Assembly: GCA_030650845.1 (NCBI GenBank)
Contig: JAUSDC010000021.1
Coordinates: 1-47,126, forward strand
Source of the DNA: Candidatus Methanoperedens sp.
Lineage (GTDB): Archaea > Halobacteriota > Methanosarcinia > Methanosarcinales > Methanoperedenaceae
Reading direction: 5' to 3'
DNA length: 47,126 nt
A model generated the notes under the pieces. It saw only the letters and a program-made list of their open reading frames with translations. It ran no database searches and was not told the DNA's origin. The translations under genes were made by a program, and so were the position numbers. How positions within the stretch are numbered: position 1 is the first letter of the stretch; each line of letters opens with the position of its first letter. Shown one piece after another: positions 8,830 to 17,672 of this stretch.

Positions 8830-9895
8830 TGGAATACCATCCGGTTGTGCGATCTCCGGATTGATGAGTGAAGAAGGCAGACGTATCGATGGCAGCGTTA
8901 TAATAAGATCCATCGCCAATATGCACGACCGCAGCAATGGTCTGGGCGGAGGATTTGCAGCATACGGCATTTATCCGAAACGTCAGCACCAGTATGCTTT
9001 CCACATGATGTTCGATAATATCGAGGCAAAGGAAACCACTGAAGAGTTCTTCAAGGACGTGTTCAACGTGGACAAGGACGAACCCATCCCCACACACAGG
9101 GAGAACGGTATCAAGAACCCTCCAATACTCTGGAGATATTTCCTCGAAGTGCCTGAGAACAAGCTTGAGTTCATCACAGAGAGGGACTATGTCATGAAGA
9201 AAGTCATGCAAATAAACTCAGAGATAGAAGGTGCTTTTGTTGCATCTAGCGGGAAGAACATGGGCGCGTTCAAGGGCGTAGGATACCCTGAAGATATCGG
9301 GAAGTTCTACAAACTGGAGGAGTACAATGCATACATCTGGACATCGCATGGCAGGTTCCCGACCAACACACCGGGGTGGTGGGGAGGAGCGCATCCATTT
9401 ACGCTTCTTGACTGGTCAGTCGTGCATAACGGCGAGATATCTTCATACGGTATCAACAAGCGATACCTGGAAATGTTCGGGTACAAACTCGAACTGAGGA
9501 CTGATACAGAGGTAATAGCGTATCTTTTTGACCTGCTTGTAAGGAGACATAAGCTTCCGATTGATCTTGCTGTGAAGGCTCTGGCATCTCCTTTCTGGAA
9601 GGACATTGATCGCATGGAGCCAGCGCAAAAGAAAATCGCGACTGCTATAAGGCAGGTTTACGGGAGCACGCTTATGAACGGACCATTCAGCATAATACTG
9701 GGTCATAACAGGGGTATGATAGGACTTAACGACAGGATAAAGCTGCGCCCAATGACCGCAGCCCGGAAGGACGATATGCTCTACATGGCATCGGAGGAAG
9801 CTGCGATACGTGAGATAGCGCCCGACCTTGACACTATATGGAGCCCGAAAGCAGGCACTGCTGTCATAGGCACCCTTAATGCAGAGGTGGAATAA
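8819..9895 (+). CDS. Glutamate synthase, glutaminase (class II amidotransferase) subunit
   Basis: A 358-residue Ntn-type class II glutamine amidotransferase, the separately encoded first domain of archaeal glutamate synthase. It hydrolyses glutamine and passes ammonia to the synthase subunit. Motifs seen: 'TSHGRFPTNTPGWWGGAHPF' (~175-195) and 'VVHNGEISSYG'. The catalytic Cys must be N-terminal in this family. Here the match to 'CGIAG' is 'GCAISG' with Cys at residue 10, so a nine-residue propeptide would have to be removed. The gene overlaps HdrBC upstream and shares a TAATG stop/start with the synthase subunit downstream. Confidence in family is high; the propeptide is inferred. Confidence 0.9.
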   Translation: MKCDGIPSGCAISGLMSEEGRRIDGSVIIRSIANMHDRSNGLGGGFAAYGIYPKRQHQYAFHMMFDNIEAKETTEEFFKDVFNVDKDEPIPTHRENGIKNPPILWRYFLEVPENKLEFITERDYVMKKVMQINSEIEGAFVASSGKNMGAFKGVGYPEDIGKFYKLEEYNAYIWTSHGRFPTNTPGWWGGAHPFTLLDWSVVHNGEISSYGINKRYLEMFGYKLELRTDTEVIAYLFDLLVRRHKLPIDLAVKALASPFWKDIDRMEPAQKKIATAIRQVYGSTLMNGPFSIILGHNRGMIGLNDRIKLRPMTAARKDDMLYMASEEAAIREIAPDLDTIWSPKAGTAVIGTLNAEVE

Positions 9896-11394
9896 TGGAA
9901 TCACAACTGCCAGCAGAATTTGTGGTGAACGTAGATCATGAAAAGTGCCGCAGGTGCAAGCGCTGTGTTATCAATTGCAGCTTTTCAGCCATAGAGTTCA
10001 AGGATAAAGTCACTCCCAACAACAGGCAGTGCGTGGCCTGCCACAGGTGCGCTACTTTCTGTCCGGAAAATGCGATAACTATCACTGAGAACCAGCTTGA
10101 TTACAAGGATGGATATAACTGGACCCCTGAGATCAGGAAGAACATACTGAAGCAGGCTGAAAGCGGCGGCATAATACTTACTGCCATGGGAAACCCGAAA
10201 CCATATCCTATTTACTGGGACCACATGCTTATAGATGCATGCCAGGTGACGAACCCATCCATAGACCCGCTTCGTGAGCCAATGGAACTGCGCACCTACC
10301 TTGGTGCGAAGCCAGAATCCCTGGAATTTGACAGCGATGTAAACCTGAAAACAGAGCTTACCCCGCAGGTGAAGATCGACATACCAGTGGTATTTGCTGC
10401 AATGTCTTATGGTGCTATCAGCCTGAACGCGCATAAAGCACTGGCAATGGCTGCAAGGCGCATGGGAACGTTGATGAACACAGGTGAAGGGGGTCTTCAT
10501 GAAGACCTTGCTGATTATACTGACAGGATCATAGTCCAGGTCGCATCGGGAAGATTCGGCGTCACGAGCAAATACCTGAACAACAGCGCACTTGTGGAGA
10601 TAAAGATCGGGCAGGGCGCAAAACCCGGCATCGGAGGGCATCTGCCAGGCGAAAAAGTAGGCGAGGATATCTCAAAGACGCGTATGATACCTGTAGGAAC
10701 AGATGCACTATCTCCTGCGCCGCATCATGATATTTATTCTATCGAAGACCTGTCGCAACTAATTTATGCAATAAAAGAAGCTACCGACTATAAAAAACCA
10801 GTATCAGTCAAGATAGCGGCTGTGCATAACGTCGCAGCTATCGCAAGCGGTATCGTGCGTGCCGGCGCTGATATTGTTATGATAGACGGTTTCCGCGGCG
10901 GAACCGGCGCAGCACCAATGATCATTCGCGACCATGTCGGGATACCCATCGAGCTTGCACTTGCAGCAGTGGATGAGAGGCTGAGGCAGGAGGGCATCCG
11001 CAACCGAGCCTCTATCCTTGTTGGAGGAAGCATCAGGCAGAGCGCTGATGTTGTGAAGGCAATCGCGCTTGGCGCTGACGCCTGTGTCATTGGCACGGCA
11101 TCACTTATCGCAATGGGCTGCCGCGTTTGCCAGAAGTGCTATACAGGCAACTGCGCCTGGGGCATAGCCACGCAGAAGCCTGAGCTTGTTCGAAGGCTGA
11201 ATCCCGAAGTAGCGGCAGATCATTTGTGTAATCTCCTTACTGCCTGGGGTCATGAGATACAGGAAGTGCTTGGTTCGCTGGGCATCAATGCGATCGAGTC
11301 TCTGCGCGGAAGCAGAGAACGCCTTCGCGGCGTGGGACTTAGCCAGGAGACGCTGGATATACTTGGGATCAAACATGCCGGGATAGGACAGTGA
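9895..11394 (+). CDS. gltB: Glutamate synthase, central FMN/Fe-S synthase subunit
   Basis: A 499-residue archaeal-type glutamate synthase synthase subunit. It makes glutamate from 2-oxoglutarate, ammonia and electrons. Residues ~10-70 are an added 2x[4Fe-4S] ferredoxin domain ('CRRCKRCVINC', 'CVACHRCATFC'), which points to ferredoxin and not NAD(P)H as donor. The rest is the FMN-binding barrel with 'TGEGGLHEDL', 'VKIAAVHNVAAIASGIVRAGADI' and 'DGFRGGTGAAP'. The 3Fe-4S cysteines lie in 'CRVCQKCYTGNC' near 404-416. It is the middle member of the split three-gene enzyme. The next subunit does not follow directly but after a 382-base gap holding a palindromic element. Confidence 0.93.
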   Translation: MESQLPAEFVVNVDHEKCRRCKRCVINCSFSAIEFKDKVTPNNRQCVACHRCATFCPENAITITENQLDYKDGYNWTPEIRKNILKQAESGGIILTAMGNPKPYPIYWDHMLIDACQVTNPSIDPLREPMELRTYLGAKPESLEFDSDVNLKTELTPQVKIDIPVVFAAMSYGAISLNAHKALAMAARRMGTLMNTGEGGLHEDLADYTDRIIVQVASGRFGVTSKYLNNSALVEIKIGQGAKPGIGGHLPGEKVGEDISKTRMIPVGTDALSPAPHHDIYSIEDLSQLIYAIKEATDYKKPVSVKIAAVHNVAAIASGIVRAGADIVMIDGFRGGTGAAPMIIRDHVGIPIELALAAVDERLRQEGIRNRASILVGGSIRQSADVVKAIALGADACVIGTASLIAMGCRVCQKCYTGNCAWGIATQKPELVRRLNPEVAADHLCNLLTAWGHEIQEVLGSLGINAIESLRGSRERLRGVGLSQETLDILGIKHAGIGQ

Positions 11395-11421
11395 TTACTA
11401 TGGGCATTTTATATGGAAAAA

Positions 11422-11722
11422 AACCGCAGATAAAAGCGCCCAGAGTCACGCCTCTGGAGGGCGTGTCCACCTATGCCCTGCGGGGCATAGGTGTGCGCGG
11501 AGTCGAGAATCCGCAGGGTTTCGGCATTGATGAACGCAGATTTGTTGTTCCTTATATTGAGCAATTATATCCAGCTATATTAAGCAATTCACCGCAAAGT
11601 TCGCAAAGTTCGCAAAGATTATTTCCGCACTTAATGTCAGAGATTGGACATGTATGCCCCAGCAGGGGCATACGTGGATGCGCCCTCCAGAGGCGCGACT
11701 CTGGGCGTCATTATCTGCGGTT
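11422..11722. repeat. Palindromic non-coding element inside the glutamate synthase operon
   Basis: The gap between the synthase and GXGXG genes is framed by long, imperfect inverted arms of ~70 bp: 11422-11492 and 11649-11722. Matching pieces include AACCGCAGATAA/TTATCTGCGGTT at the outer ends, then CGCCCAGAGT/ACTCTGGGCG, then GCCTCTGGAGGGCG/CGCCCTCCAGAGGC. Each arm also contains its own hairpin (CTATGCCC-TGC-GGGGCATAG and TATGCCCC-AGCA-GGGGCATA). The ~155-base centre includes three copies of CGCAAAG at 9-base spacing (11593-11617). A 129-codon open frame crosses the element but is low-complexity and arm-encoded, and I do not regard it as a gene. It may be a MITE-like insertion or a structured RNA element. 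Confidence 0.8.
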
Positions 11723-11776
11723 AATATTCGAAATGCAAAAAAGTGTAGCAAATGGCACAAAAGGATGTGACATTAT

Positions 11777-12505
11777 ATGAGAATCGACGCAAAAGGCATT
11801 CATTACAGACCCCTGAACAAGATAATCCGCGATGCTGTGGCATCGGGTGAGAAGGAGTTCGAACTAGATAACATCGGCGGGCAGAGATACATAGGCGATG
11901 GATTGAACGAAAGTGTAAAAATAACCATCAACGGCACCCCCGGTAACGACCTTGGAGCATTCATGAACGGACCCAGGATAATCGTCAATGCCAATGCGCA
12001 GGACGGAATAGCCAACACCATGAACGCTGGTGAGATAATCGTACATGGCAACGTGGGTGACATTATCGGATACGGCATGCGCGGCGGGAAGCTATACATC
12101 AAGGGTGATGCCGGCTACCGTGTGGGGATTCACATGAAGGAGTACAAGAAGCAAATACCAGTTATCATCACAGGGGGCACAGCAGGCGACTTCTTTGGAG
12201 AGTACATGGCAGGTGGCATAATGATCCTCCTCGGATTGAACAATAAGAGCCCGCTTGTTGGTGATTATGTGGGTACTGGCATGCACGGGGGCGTGATGTA
12301 TATTCGCGGAACGGTTGATCCGTACCATATAGGGAAAGAAGTTAGCTGCCTTGAGTTGAACGAAGAAGATACAAAGCTCATTGGGTCATATCTTAAAGAG
12401 TATTGCGAATGCTTTGGTTTTGATTATAACGAAGTGATGGGCGGGAAGTTCACCAAGCTTGTACCGTTGTCACACAGACCGTATGGGAATTTGTATGTGT
12501 ATTGA
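11777..12505 (+). CDS. Glutamate synthase, GXGXG (domain 3) subunit
   Basis: A 242-residue right-handed beta-helix protein of the GXGXG family, equivalent to the C-terminal domain of large glutamate synthase subunits. It plays a structural role, holding the amidotransferase and synthase domains and the ammonia tunnel. The repeating phrases 'GDGLN', 'GTPGNDLGAFMNGPRIIVNANAQDG', 'GEIIVHGNVGDIIGYGMRGGKLYIKGDAGYRVGIHM' and 'GTGMHGGVMYIRG' are typical. It completes the three-part enzyme begun at 8819. Its distance from the synthase gene is unusual, as the palindromic element intervenes. Confidence 0.9.
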   Translation: MRIDAKGIHYRPLNKIIRDAVASGEKEFELDNIGGQRYIGDGLNESVKITINGTPGNDLGAFMNGPRIIVNANAQDGIANTMNAGEIIVHGNVGDIIGYGMRGGKLYIKGDAGYRVGIHMKEYKKQIPVIITGGTAGDFFGEYMAGGIMILLGLNNKSPLVGDYVGTGMHGGVMYIRGTVDPYHIGKEVSCLELNEEDTKLIGSYLKEYCECFGFDYNEVMGGKFTKLVPLSHRPYGNLYVY

Positions 12506-12534
12506 ACTTTTCCAGACCAATTGAACTGAAAAAT

Positions 12535-12555
12535 AAAAAATATTCTATTTTTTTT
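12535..12555. terminator. Bidirectional AT-rich terminator between glutamate synthase and por operons
   Basis: AAAAAATA (12535-12542), loop TTC, TATTTTTT (12546-12553) lies between two convergent operons. Both strands end in T-runs of six to nine, the archaeal signal for polymerase release. Confidence 0.5.
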
Positions 12556-13426
12556 ACTCAAGCCCGAAATGCTTCACATTCCAGTCAGCAGTAGCCTGTA
12601 TCTTCTTTATCTCTTCAGCTCCGCCTTCCATCGTAAATAGATGCTTGAATCGCCCCTGAGCTTTTAGGTATTCTTCAACAGGCTTCCTGTTCTTTATTTT
12701 CCTGACACCTGTTACTTCACCCTTCTCCATTTCATACAGCGGCCACAACGCTGTTTCAACTGCAAGCCTGCCAACTTCAATGGTCTTTGAGCCTTCGAAC
12801 TTCCAGCCAGTACAGCAGGGAGCGTGCACATGCACGTAGGTGGGACCTTTTATCGCGGCAGCCTTCTTGACTTTTCTTATCATATCAGGAGCATATGCTA
12901 CGGATGCAGTAGCCACATATGGAGAGCCATGCGCTGCAATGATGGCTGGCATATTCTTCTTATTCAGGGGGTTTCCGAACGAAGCCTTCCCTGCCGGGCT
13001 TGTAGTGGTGCTTGCATACATCGGTGTGCCGCTGCTTCGTTGTATTCCGGTGTTCATGTACGCCTCATTATCCACGCAGATGTAGGTAAAATCATGTCCC
13101 CGCTCGAAAGCCCCGGAAATAGCCTGCAGACCAATGTCCATAGTGGCACCATCGCCTCCGATCGCTATGATCTTGGTATTATTCATTTTTCCCATAGCCT
13201 TTAAGGCCGCTTCCACACCTGATGCAACTGCAGCTGCGTTCTCAAACAAAGAATGTATCCAGGGGACGCCCCAGGCAGATTCCGGATACGGCGTAGTGAA
13301 AACTTCAAGGCAGCCTGTCGGGCTGACAACAATGCAGTCTTCACCCACTGCATCAAGTACGAATTTTCCAGCAAGGGCGTCGCAGCATCCTGCGCATCCA
13401 CGGTGACCTGGTTTCAAGAGGCTCAT
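12554..13426 (-). CDS. porB: Pyruvate:ferredoxin oxidoreductase, beta subunit
   Basis: A 290-residue thiamine-diphosphate-binding beta subunit of the four-subunit archaeal POR, which interconverts pyruvate + CoA and acetyl-CoA + CO2 with reduced ferredoxin. The N-terminal '[12 protein letters not shown]' holds the conserved CxxC for a [4Fe-4S] cluster. The ThDP/Mg site is '[12 protein letters not shown]' followed by '[17 protein letters not shown]', a hallmark of POR and related 2-oxoacid oxidoreductases. It overlaps the alpha gene by 4 bases (ATGA), the last of the order gamma-delta-alpha-beta. In this organism type POR would mostly link acetyl-CoA to biosynthesis. Confidence 0.93.
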   Translation of the reverse strand: MSLLKPGHRGCAGCCDALAGKFVLDAVGEDCIVVSPTGCLEVFTTPYPESAWGVPWIHSLFENAAAVASGVEAALKAMGKMNNTKIIAIGGDGATMDIGLQAISGAFERGHDFTYICVDNEAYMNTGIQRSSGTPMYASTTTSPAGKASFGNPLNKKNMPAIIAAHGSPYVATASVAYAPDMIRKVKKAAAIKGPTYVHVHAPCCTGWKFEGSKTIEVGRLAVETALWPLYEMEKGEVTGVRKIKNRKPVEEYLKAQGRFKHLFTMEGGAEEIKKIQATADWNVKHFGLE

Positions 13427-14613
13427 GCCAGGTCCTCCCGCAGATCGGCGAACTCGCTTTCAATAAATATCCCTTTTTCCACAAGCTTTGCCTTATTGAT
13501 CATTTTTACTATAGTACTGATCGGAATATCCCGTCCTCCGTGCCCCAACATGAACCCAATGACCGGAGCGAGAACATCTCTATTGTTGTACATGCACGCT
13601 TTTACCTCGGTGCAAAGCGCACCTTCATTCTTACCTACTGAGATGTTCTTATCAAGAGTAATAACCACTTTGGCGTTCTTTAGAGCCTTTCTGATCTCAT
13701 CAGCCGGGAAAGGCCTGAACGACCTGACCTTGAGAAGACCAACTCTCTCTCCTTCTTTTCGCAACATATCTATTGTATCCTTTATCGTCCCTATAACTGA
13801 GCCCATTGCCATTATCACGATCTCTGCATCTTCGAGCATATAACCGTCTAAAAGCCCACCGTAATACCGACCGTATTTCTCGCTAAACTCAATGGCGACT
13901 TCTTCTATCCTCTTTAACGCCACACCCATGGCTTTCTCCTGTTTGTACCTGAATTCAGTGTATGTGCTCGGGTCAGCAAAAGCGCCAAATGACATTGGAT
14001 TTTTGGGGTCAAGCACAAATTCTGGTGAATAATCAGGCAGGAACTCATCTGTAAGGCTCTGCTCAAGAAGTATAACCGGTTCATAGACATGCGATAGGAT
14101 AAAGCCGTCCATGCAAGCCATTGCAGGCAGCAAAATATCCTCATCTTCTGCGATCTTATAAAGCTGCGGTGTCATATCCGCTGACTCCTGGACATCTTCG
14201 GCATAGAGCTGTATCCATCCAGTATCTCTCTGGGATATCGAGTCCTGCTGGTCGTTCCATATATTGATGGGGGCTGAAAGCGCCCTGTTCACCACAGTCA
14301 TTACTATGGGTAGCCTCATGCCTGATGCATTGAAAAGTGCTTCATGCATTAGAGCAAGTCCCTGCGATGTCGTGGAAGTATATGTGCGCGCCCCTGCTGC
14401 ACTTGCACCGATGAGTGCTGATATTGCAGAGAACTCGGATTCCACGTTCATGTATTCACAGTTCATCTCGCCATCAGCAGCGAATTGTGACAGGTCTTCG
14501 ACTATGTGTGTCTGTGGGGTTATCGGGTATGCAGATATCACATTGGGCTTGCATACCTTTACAGCATGAGCTACAGCGTAAGAACCTTCAACTACTACCA
14601 TCCTGTGCCTCAT
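13423..14613 (-). CDS. porA: Pyruvate:ferredoxin oxidoreductase, alpha subunit
   Basis: The alpha subunit (~396 residues) with the pyrimidine-binding domain for thiamine diphosphate: '[36 protein letters not shown]', then '[47 protein letters not shown]'. I choose the ATG at 14613, where ATGA overlaps the porD stop codon. The longer frame starting at 14673 would translate 20 residues of porD sequence in another phase. The C-terminal third is the transketolase-C-like domain ('[15 protein letters not shown]'). Part of the por operon. Confidence 0.92.
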   Translation of the reverse strand: MRHRMVVVEGSYAVAHAVKVCKPNVISAYPITPQTHIVEDLSQFAADGEMNCEYMNVESEFSAISALIGASAAGARTYTSTTSQGLALMHEALFNASGMRLPIVMTVVNRALSAPINIWNDQQDSISQRDTGWIQLYAEDVQESADMTPQLYKIAEDEDILLPAMACMDGFILSHVYEPVILLEQSLTDEFLPDYSPEFVLDPKNPMSFGAFADPSTYTEFRYKQEKAMGVALKRIEEVAIEFSEKYGRYYGGLLDGYMLEDAEIVIMAMGSVIGTIKDTIDMLRKEGERVGLLKVRSFRPFPADEIRKALKNAKVVITLDKNISVGKNEGALCTEVKACMYNNRDVLAPVIGFMLGHGGRDIPISTIVKMINKAKLVEKGIFIESEFADLREDLA

Positions 14614-14870
14614 TTTCCCTCCAGGACCATTATTATTCCTTTCTTGGGGCATTCGTTCGCACAGATGCCGCATCCTTTGCAGTATTCATAGTCAGGTTCA
14701 AAGAACCCGTTCTCAAGCTTATTCACTACACCTTCAGGGCAGTATATCTCGCAGATACCGCATTTACTGCACAACTTATGGTCAAAAACAGGCATGAACG
14801 ACCGCCATGCTCCTGTCTTGTTAGCACGCGTACTTCCGGGTTTGACAACGGTCTTTATTATAAGTTTCAT
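14610..14870 (-). CDS. porD: Pyruvate:ferredoxin oxidoreductase, delta (ferredoxin) subunit
   Basis: An 86-residue 2x[4Fe-4S] ferredoxin-like subunit that passes electrons from the ThDP site to external ferredoxin. The two motifs are '[14 protein letters not shown]' and '[14 protein letters not shown]'. The N-terminal ~25 residues ('[15 protein letters not shown]') are the typical PorD lead-in. It overlaps the gamma gene by 4 bases upstream and the alpha gene by 4 bases downstream, so translation of the operon is tightly coupled. Confidence 0.93.
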   Translation of the reverse strand: MKLIIKTVVKPGSTRANKTGAWRSFMPVFDHKLCSKCGICEIYCPEGVVNKLENGFFEPDYEYCKGCGICANECPKKGIIMVLEGK

Positions 14871-15412
14871 CGTTGAGCCTCCATCATATCATAAGCTGCC
14901 TGGATAGCAGCAGCATTTTTCTCACCGACTTTTCCGGGGAACCTTTCCATTACTGCATTCTTTATTGATTCCGGCCTGATAATGCCAGAAACCCCTGCAA
15001 AAGCCCCGATTAGAGTGGTATTCACGATTGGTTTTCCAATGAAATCCATAGCAAGTTTTGTGGCATCAAGCGTCTTAATTGTGGCTTTTGTCACCATTTT
15101 GAAATGTTCCGGGCTTTTTTCAGTATTGATCAAAATAAACCCATCCGGTTTGGTCCCTCTTGCAACATCCACGACGTCCACAAGGGTCGCATCCTGTACG
15201 ATAACATAATCCGGTTCATATATCTGGCTGCGCAGGCGTATGGGTTTCTCGTCAAGACGCACAAAAGCCATTACAGGAGCACCTCTTCTTTCTACACCAA
15301 ATGCTGGAAAAGCCTGGCTGAATTTCCCGTCCTCAAAAGCAGCCACAGCTAACAGCTCGGCTGCGGTTACAGAACCCTGCCCGCCGCGTCCGTGTATTCG
15401 TATTTCTTTCAT
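14867..15412 (-). CDS. porC: Pyruvate:ferredoxin oxidoreductase, gamma subunit
   Basis: A 181-residue gamma subunit of POR (also named porG), first gene of the operon. The opening '[21 protein letters not shown]' is diagnostic of the gamma domain of 2-oxoacid:ferredoxin oxidoreductases. '[19 protein letters not shown]' and '[13 protein letters not shown]' follow. It diverges from the AAA+ gene, with an AT-rich promoter region of 55 bases between them. Confidence 0.93.
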   Translation of the reverse strand: MKEIRIHGRGGQGSVTAAELLAVAAFEDGKFSQAFPAFGVERRGAPVMAFVRLDEKPIRLRSQIYEPDYVIVQDATLVDVVDVARGTKPDGFILINTEKSPEHFKMVTKATIKTLDATKLAMDFIGKPIVNTTLIGAFAGVSGIIRPESIKNAVMERFPGKVGEKNAAAIQAAYDMMEAQR

Positions 15413-15437
15413 TTCTTTTTTTCTCCGACAATAAATG

Positions 15438-15456
15438 AATATATATTTTAATTAAT
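15438..15456. promoter_or_regulatory. Shared TATA-rich divergent promoter, por operon / AAA+ gene
   Basis: The 55-base gap between porC and the AAA+ ATPase gene contains ATATATATTTTAATTAA-like sequence around 15438-15456. On the minus strand a start ~25 bases downstream leaves a short leader with GGAG before porC. On the plus strand the start would fall near the ATG at 15468. Assignment is by position and base content only. Confidence 0.4.
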
Positions 15457-15467
15457 AATAATCAATC

Positions 15468-16886
15468 GTGATGAATACCCACAATTGCATAAAGGTATTT
15501 ATGCTTTACGCAGTCCCGGACATAATAAGGACGAAATTATCCATATCAGGATTTTTTGAAAAAAAAATCCCAGTAAACTATATCTTATTTGATGACCTAA
15601 TGATGAAGTTCAATATGACTGATTCTAAAATACTGATCACGGAACTCGTGCTGACCGCCCACCTGTACAATCAATCTGATAAACTCAGCGTTGACGACCT
15701 GCCAGAGAAAATACGAAAACATTACTGGAACGAGAAGGAAAAAACCGTTAAGAAGCCCGTATATGTCACGGAAGGAGATATAAAATCCATTTACGGTCTC
15801 GAAGATGTAAAAACAAGCTCGAAGACATTGCCATTCCTTGAATTCGAAGAGTTCGGCTCACAGATAAAACTCACAGTATTCGACCTGGCAGCGAAATGGT
15901 TTTCAAAGAACCCGGAAGCTGTTGAAAGGATAAACAACAATCCTGCGCTTGCATCATTTTTTGAGAGCTACGATTCACTTCCCGTGAGCTACGAAAAGGC
16001 GAAGGCATCCAATACACCAAAGGAGAGCGGGCGACAATGGATAGATTCGCTTGTTAAAGGCATAGAAACAGAGAAGGGGTCAGAAGAGATGCTAAGACTT
16101 GCTCATATAGTATCTCCTGAGGATGTCAAGCAGACCATGAAAGACCTTGTCCTTACAAAGGAACAGGAAACCGAGATAGAGAAGATCGTAAAGGCTATCC
16201 AGTATCGAGATTACCTGAAGCGGATAGGTCTTGTGGAGATAGGAAAGCTCCTGTTCGTTGGGCCGCCGGGTACGGGAAAGACCTCTGTAGCCCGTGCGCT
16301 GTCAGGGAAACTGGGCATCCCAATAGTTGAAGTTAAACTCTCACAAATCGCAGACCAGTATCTTGGTGAAACGGCCAAGAACATAGACCGGGTATTCGAA
16401 CTTGCAAAACGCCTCAGCCCCTGCATACTTTTTATAGATGAATTCGATTTCGTTGCAAAAGCCAGGGCCACAGATGAGCATGCAGCGCTTAAAAGAGCTG
16501 TAAATACTCTTCTTAAAGCAATAGATGAGATAAGCCTGGTAGAGCACGGCGTTCTTCTTATTGGCGCCACTAACAACCCTGACATACTTGATAACGCAGC
16601 ATGGAGGCGGTTTGATGAAATAATGGATTTCAAGCTTCCGGATAAGGATATGCGCAAAAAAATATTGGATATAGTGCTGCGGGAGATCGAAGGTACTTTT
16701 GATACCGAAGAGATAGCCCGCAAGTCAGAGGGTTATTCGGGTTCAGACCTGCGTCTGATAGTAAGAGAAGCTGTACTTAATGGCCTGATCACGGAGAGAA
16801 TGGAGCTCATCCAGAAAGATCTGCTGCGCGGGATAGATGAGTTCAATAAGAGAATTTCTCTTAAGACAAAGGATGAAACTGGATGA
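15468..16886 (+). CDS. AAA+ ATPase, single AAA module, function unknown
   Basis: A 472-residue protein with an unrecognised N-terminal region (~1-230) and one AAA domain. Walker A is '[14 protein letters not shown]' at ~264-277; Walker B is 'CILFIDEFDFVAKAR'; sensor 1 is in 'LLIGATNNPDIL'; the pair 'AWRRFDEIMDF' is the arginine-finger region; the lid ends in 'EGYSGSDLRLIVREAV'. The sequence is of the FtsH/katanin/Vps4-like classic AAA clade but has no protease or membrane segment. The start is uncertain: ATGs at 15468, 15603 or 15615 are all possible, and 15615 begins the better-looking part (MTDSKILITELVLTAHLY). Its stop overlaps the next gene's ATG. The substrate is not predictable from the sequence. 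Confidence 0.8.
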   Translation: MMNTHNCIKVFMLYAVPDIIRTKLSISGFFEKKIPVNYILFDDLMMKFNMTDSKILITELVLTAHLYNQSDKLSVDDLPEKIRKHYWNEKEKTVKKPVYVTEGDIKSIYGLEDVKTSSKTLPFLEFEEFGSQIKLTVFDLAAKWFSKNPEAVERINNNPALASFFESYDSLPVSYEKAKASNTPKESGRQWIDSLVKGIETEKGSEEMLRLAHIVSPEDVKQTMKDLVLTKEQETEIEKIVKAIQYRDYLKRIGLVEIGKLLFVGPPGTGKTSVARALSGKLGIPIVEVKLSQIADQYLGETAKNIDRVFELAKRLSPCILFIDEFDFVAKARATDEHAALKRAVNTLLKAIDEISLVEHGVLLIGATNNPDILDNAAWRRFDEIMDFKLPDKDMRKKILDIVLREIEGTFDTEEIARKSEGYSGSDLRLIVREAVLNGLITERMELIQKDLLRGIDEFNKRISLKTKDETG

Positions 16887-17623
16887 AAGTAACCCTTCTG
16901 GGTACAGGAGATGCAGTGGGAACACCCAAAATTGGCTGTTCCTGCCCGGCCTGCCTGGATGCGATCGCAGGAGGAAAAAGCAGAAGGCTGCGGTTTTCAG
17001 TGTTAGTAGAGTCCTCTCAGGGTAAAGTGCTAATAGATACAAGTCCAGATCTGCGGTGGCAGTTCCTGAAAAAAGGCATCAGCCACATTGATGGGGTGAT
17101 ATGGACGCATTCGCACTATGACCATTATGCCGGGTTCGGGGATTTTCACCGCATCCAGAGCGGGGTGAATGTATATGGGCTGAAAAACACGCTTGATTAT
17201 ATCCTGAACTACCTTTATTTTATGAATCCAGTCAGGCATGATGTGGAGTTCTGCACACCTTTTGAATTGATAGGTCTTGAAATGATGCTTGTAGAAGTCA
17301 ACCATCCGCCACTTGAAGAGACTGCAGGAGTAATAATCAGGGATGGAAAAACCAAGGTTGTGATCACAGGCGATACTACGCAGCACCTTTCGAAAAGGAC
17401 CATTGAACTGATGATGGAGCCAGACCTTCTTATCGCAGATGCTATAATCCCTCCCAGGAGAAGTATACTCAAACACATGAATTCAAAGGAGGCTATGGAT
17501 CTTGCATCGCTGTTAAAAGCAAATAATGTTGTGCTGACACACCTCAGCCATAATTTCCCTCCACATGATGAAGCTGTTAAACAATGGCCTCTTGGATATG
17601 ATGGAATGGATTTCGAGTTTTAA
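16883..17623 (+). CDS. Metallo-beta-lactamase-fold hydrolase, PhnP-like
   Basis: A 246-residue metallo-beta-lactamase-fold phosphodiesterase resembling PhnP and other RNase Z-like cyclic or linear phosphodiesterases. The di-metal motif is 'THSHYDHYAGF' (H76, H78, D80, H81). A possible structural-zinc cluster of cysteines, C19, C21 and C24 ('GCSCPAC'), is characteristic of PhnP-type proteins. Later ligands are in 'ITGDTTQH' and 'LTHLSHN'. The first four bases overlap the AAA+ gene (ATGA), so the two may be translationally coupled. The physiological substrate is unknown; no phosphonate genes are nearby, so the PhnP role itself is doubtful. Confidence 0.82.
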   Translation: MKVTLLGTGDAVGTPKIGCSCPACLDAIAGGKSRRLRFSVLVESSQGKVLIDTSPDLRWQFLKKGISHIDGVIWTHSHYDHYAGFGDFHRIQSGVNVYGLKNTLDYILNYLYFMNPVRHDVEFCTPFELIGLEMMLVEVNHPPLEETAGVIIRDGKTKVVITGDTTQHLSKRTIELMMEPDLLIADAIIPPRRSILKHMNSKEAMDLASLLKANNVVLTHLSHNFPPHDEAVKQWPLGYDGMDFEF

Positions 17624-17672
17624 ATGAATATGGCAATTTCTGAGATGCCTACCTTTTTGAAGCTTCGTAACA

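Noticed and set aside
11391-11780. 129-residue open frame between the glutamate synthase genes
   Set aside because: It is made almost entirely of the palindromic arms and the CGCAAAG repeat, has low-complexity runs and resembles no protein family I know.
16883-17623. Phosphonate-utilisation role for the PhnP-like protein
   Set aside because: No other phn gene is nearby, and PhnP-like folds have several other phosphodiester substrates.
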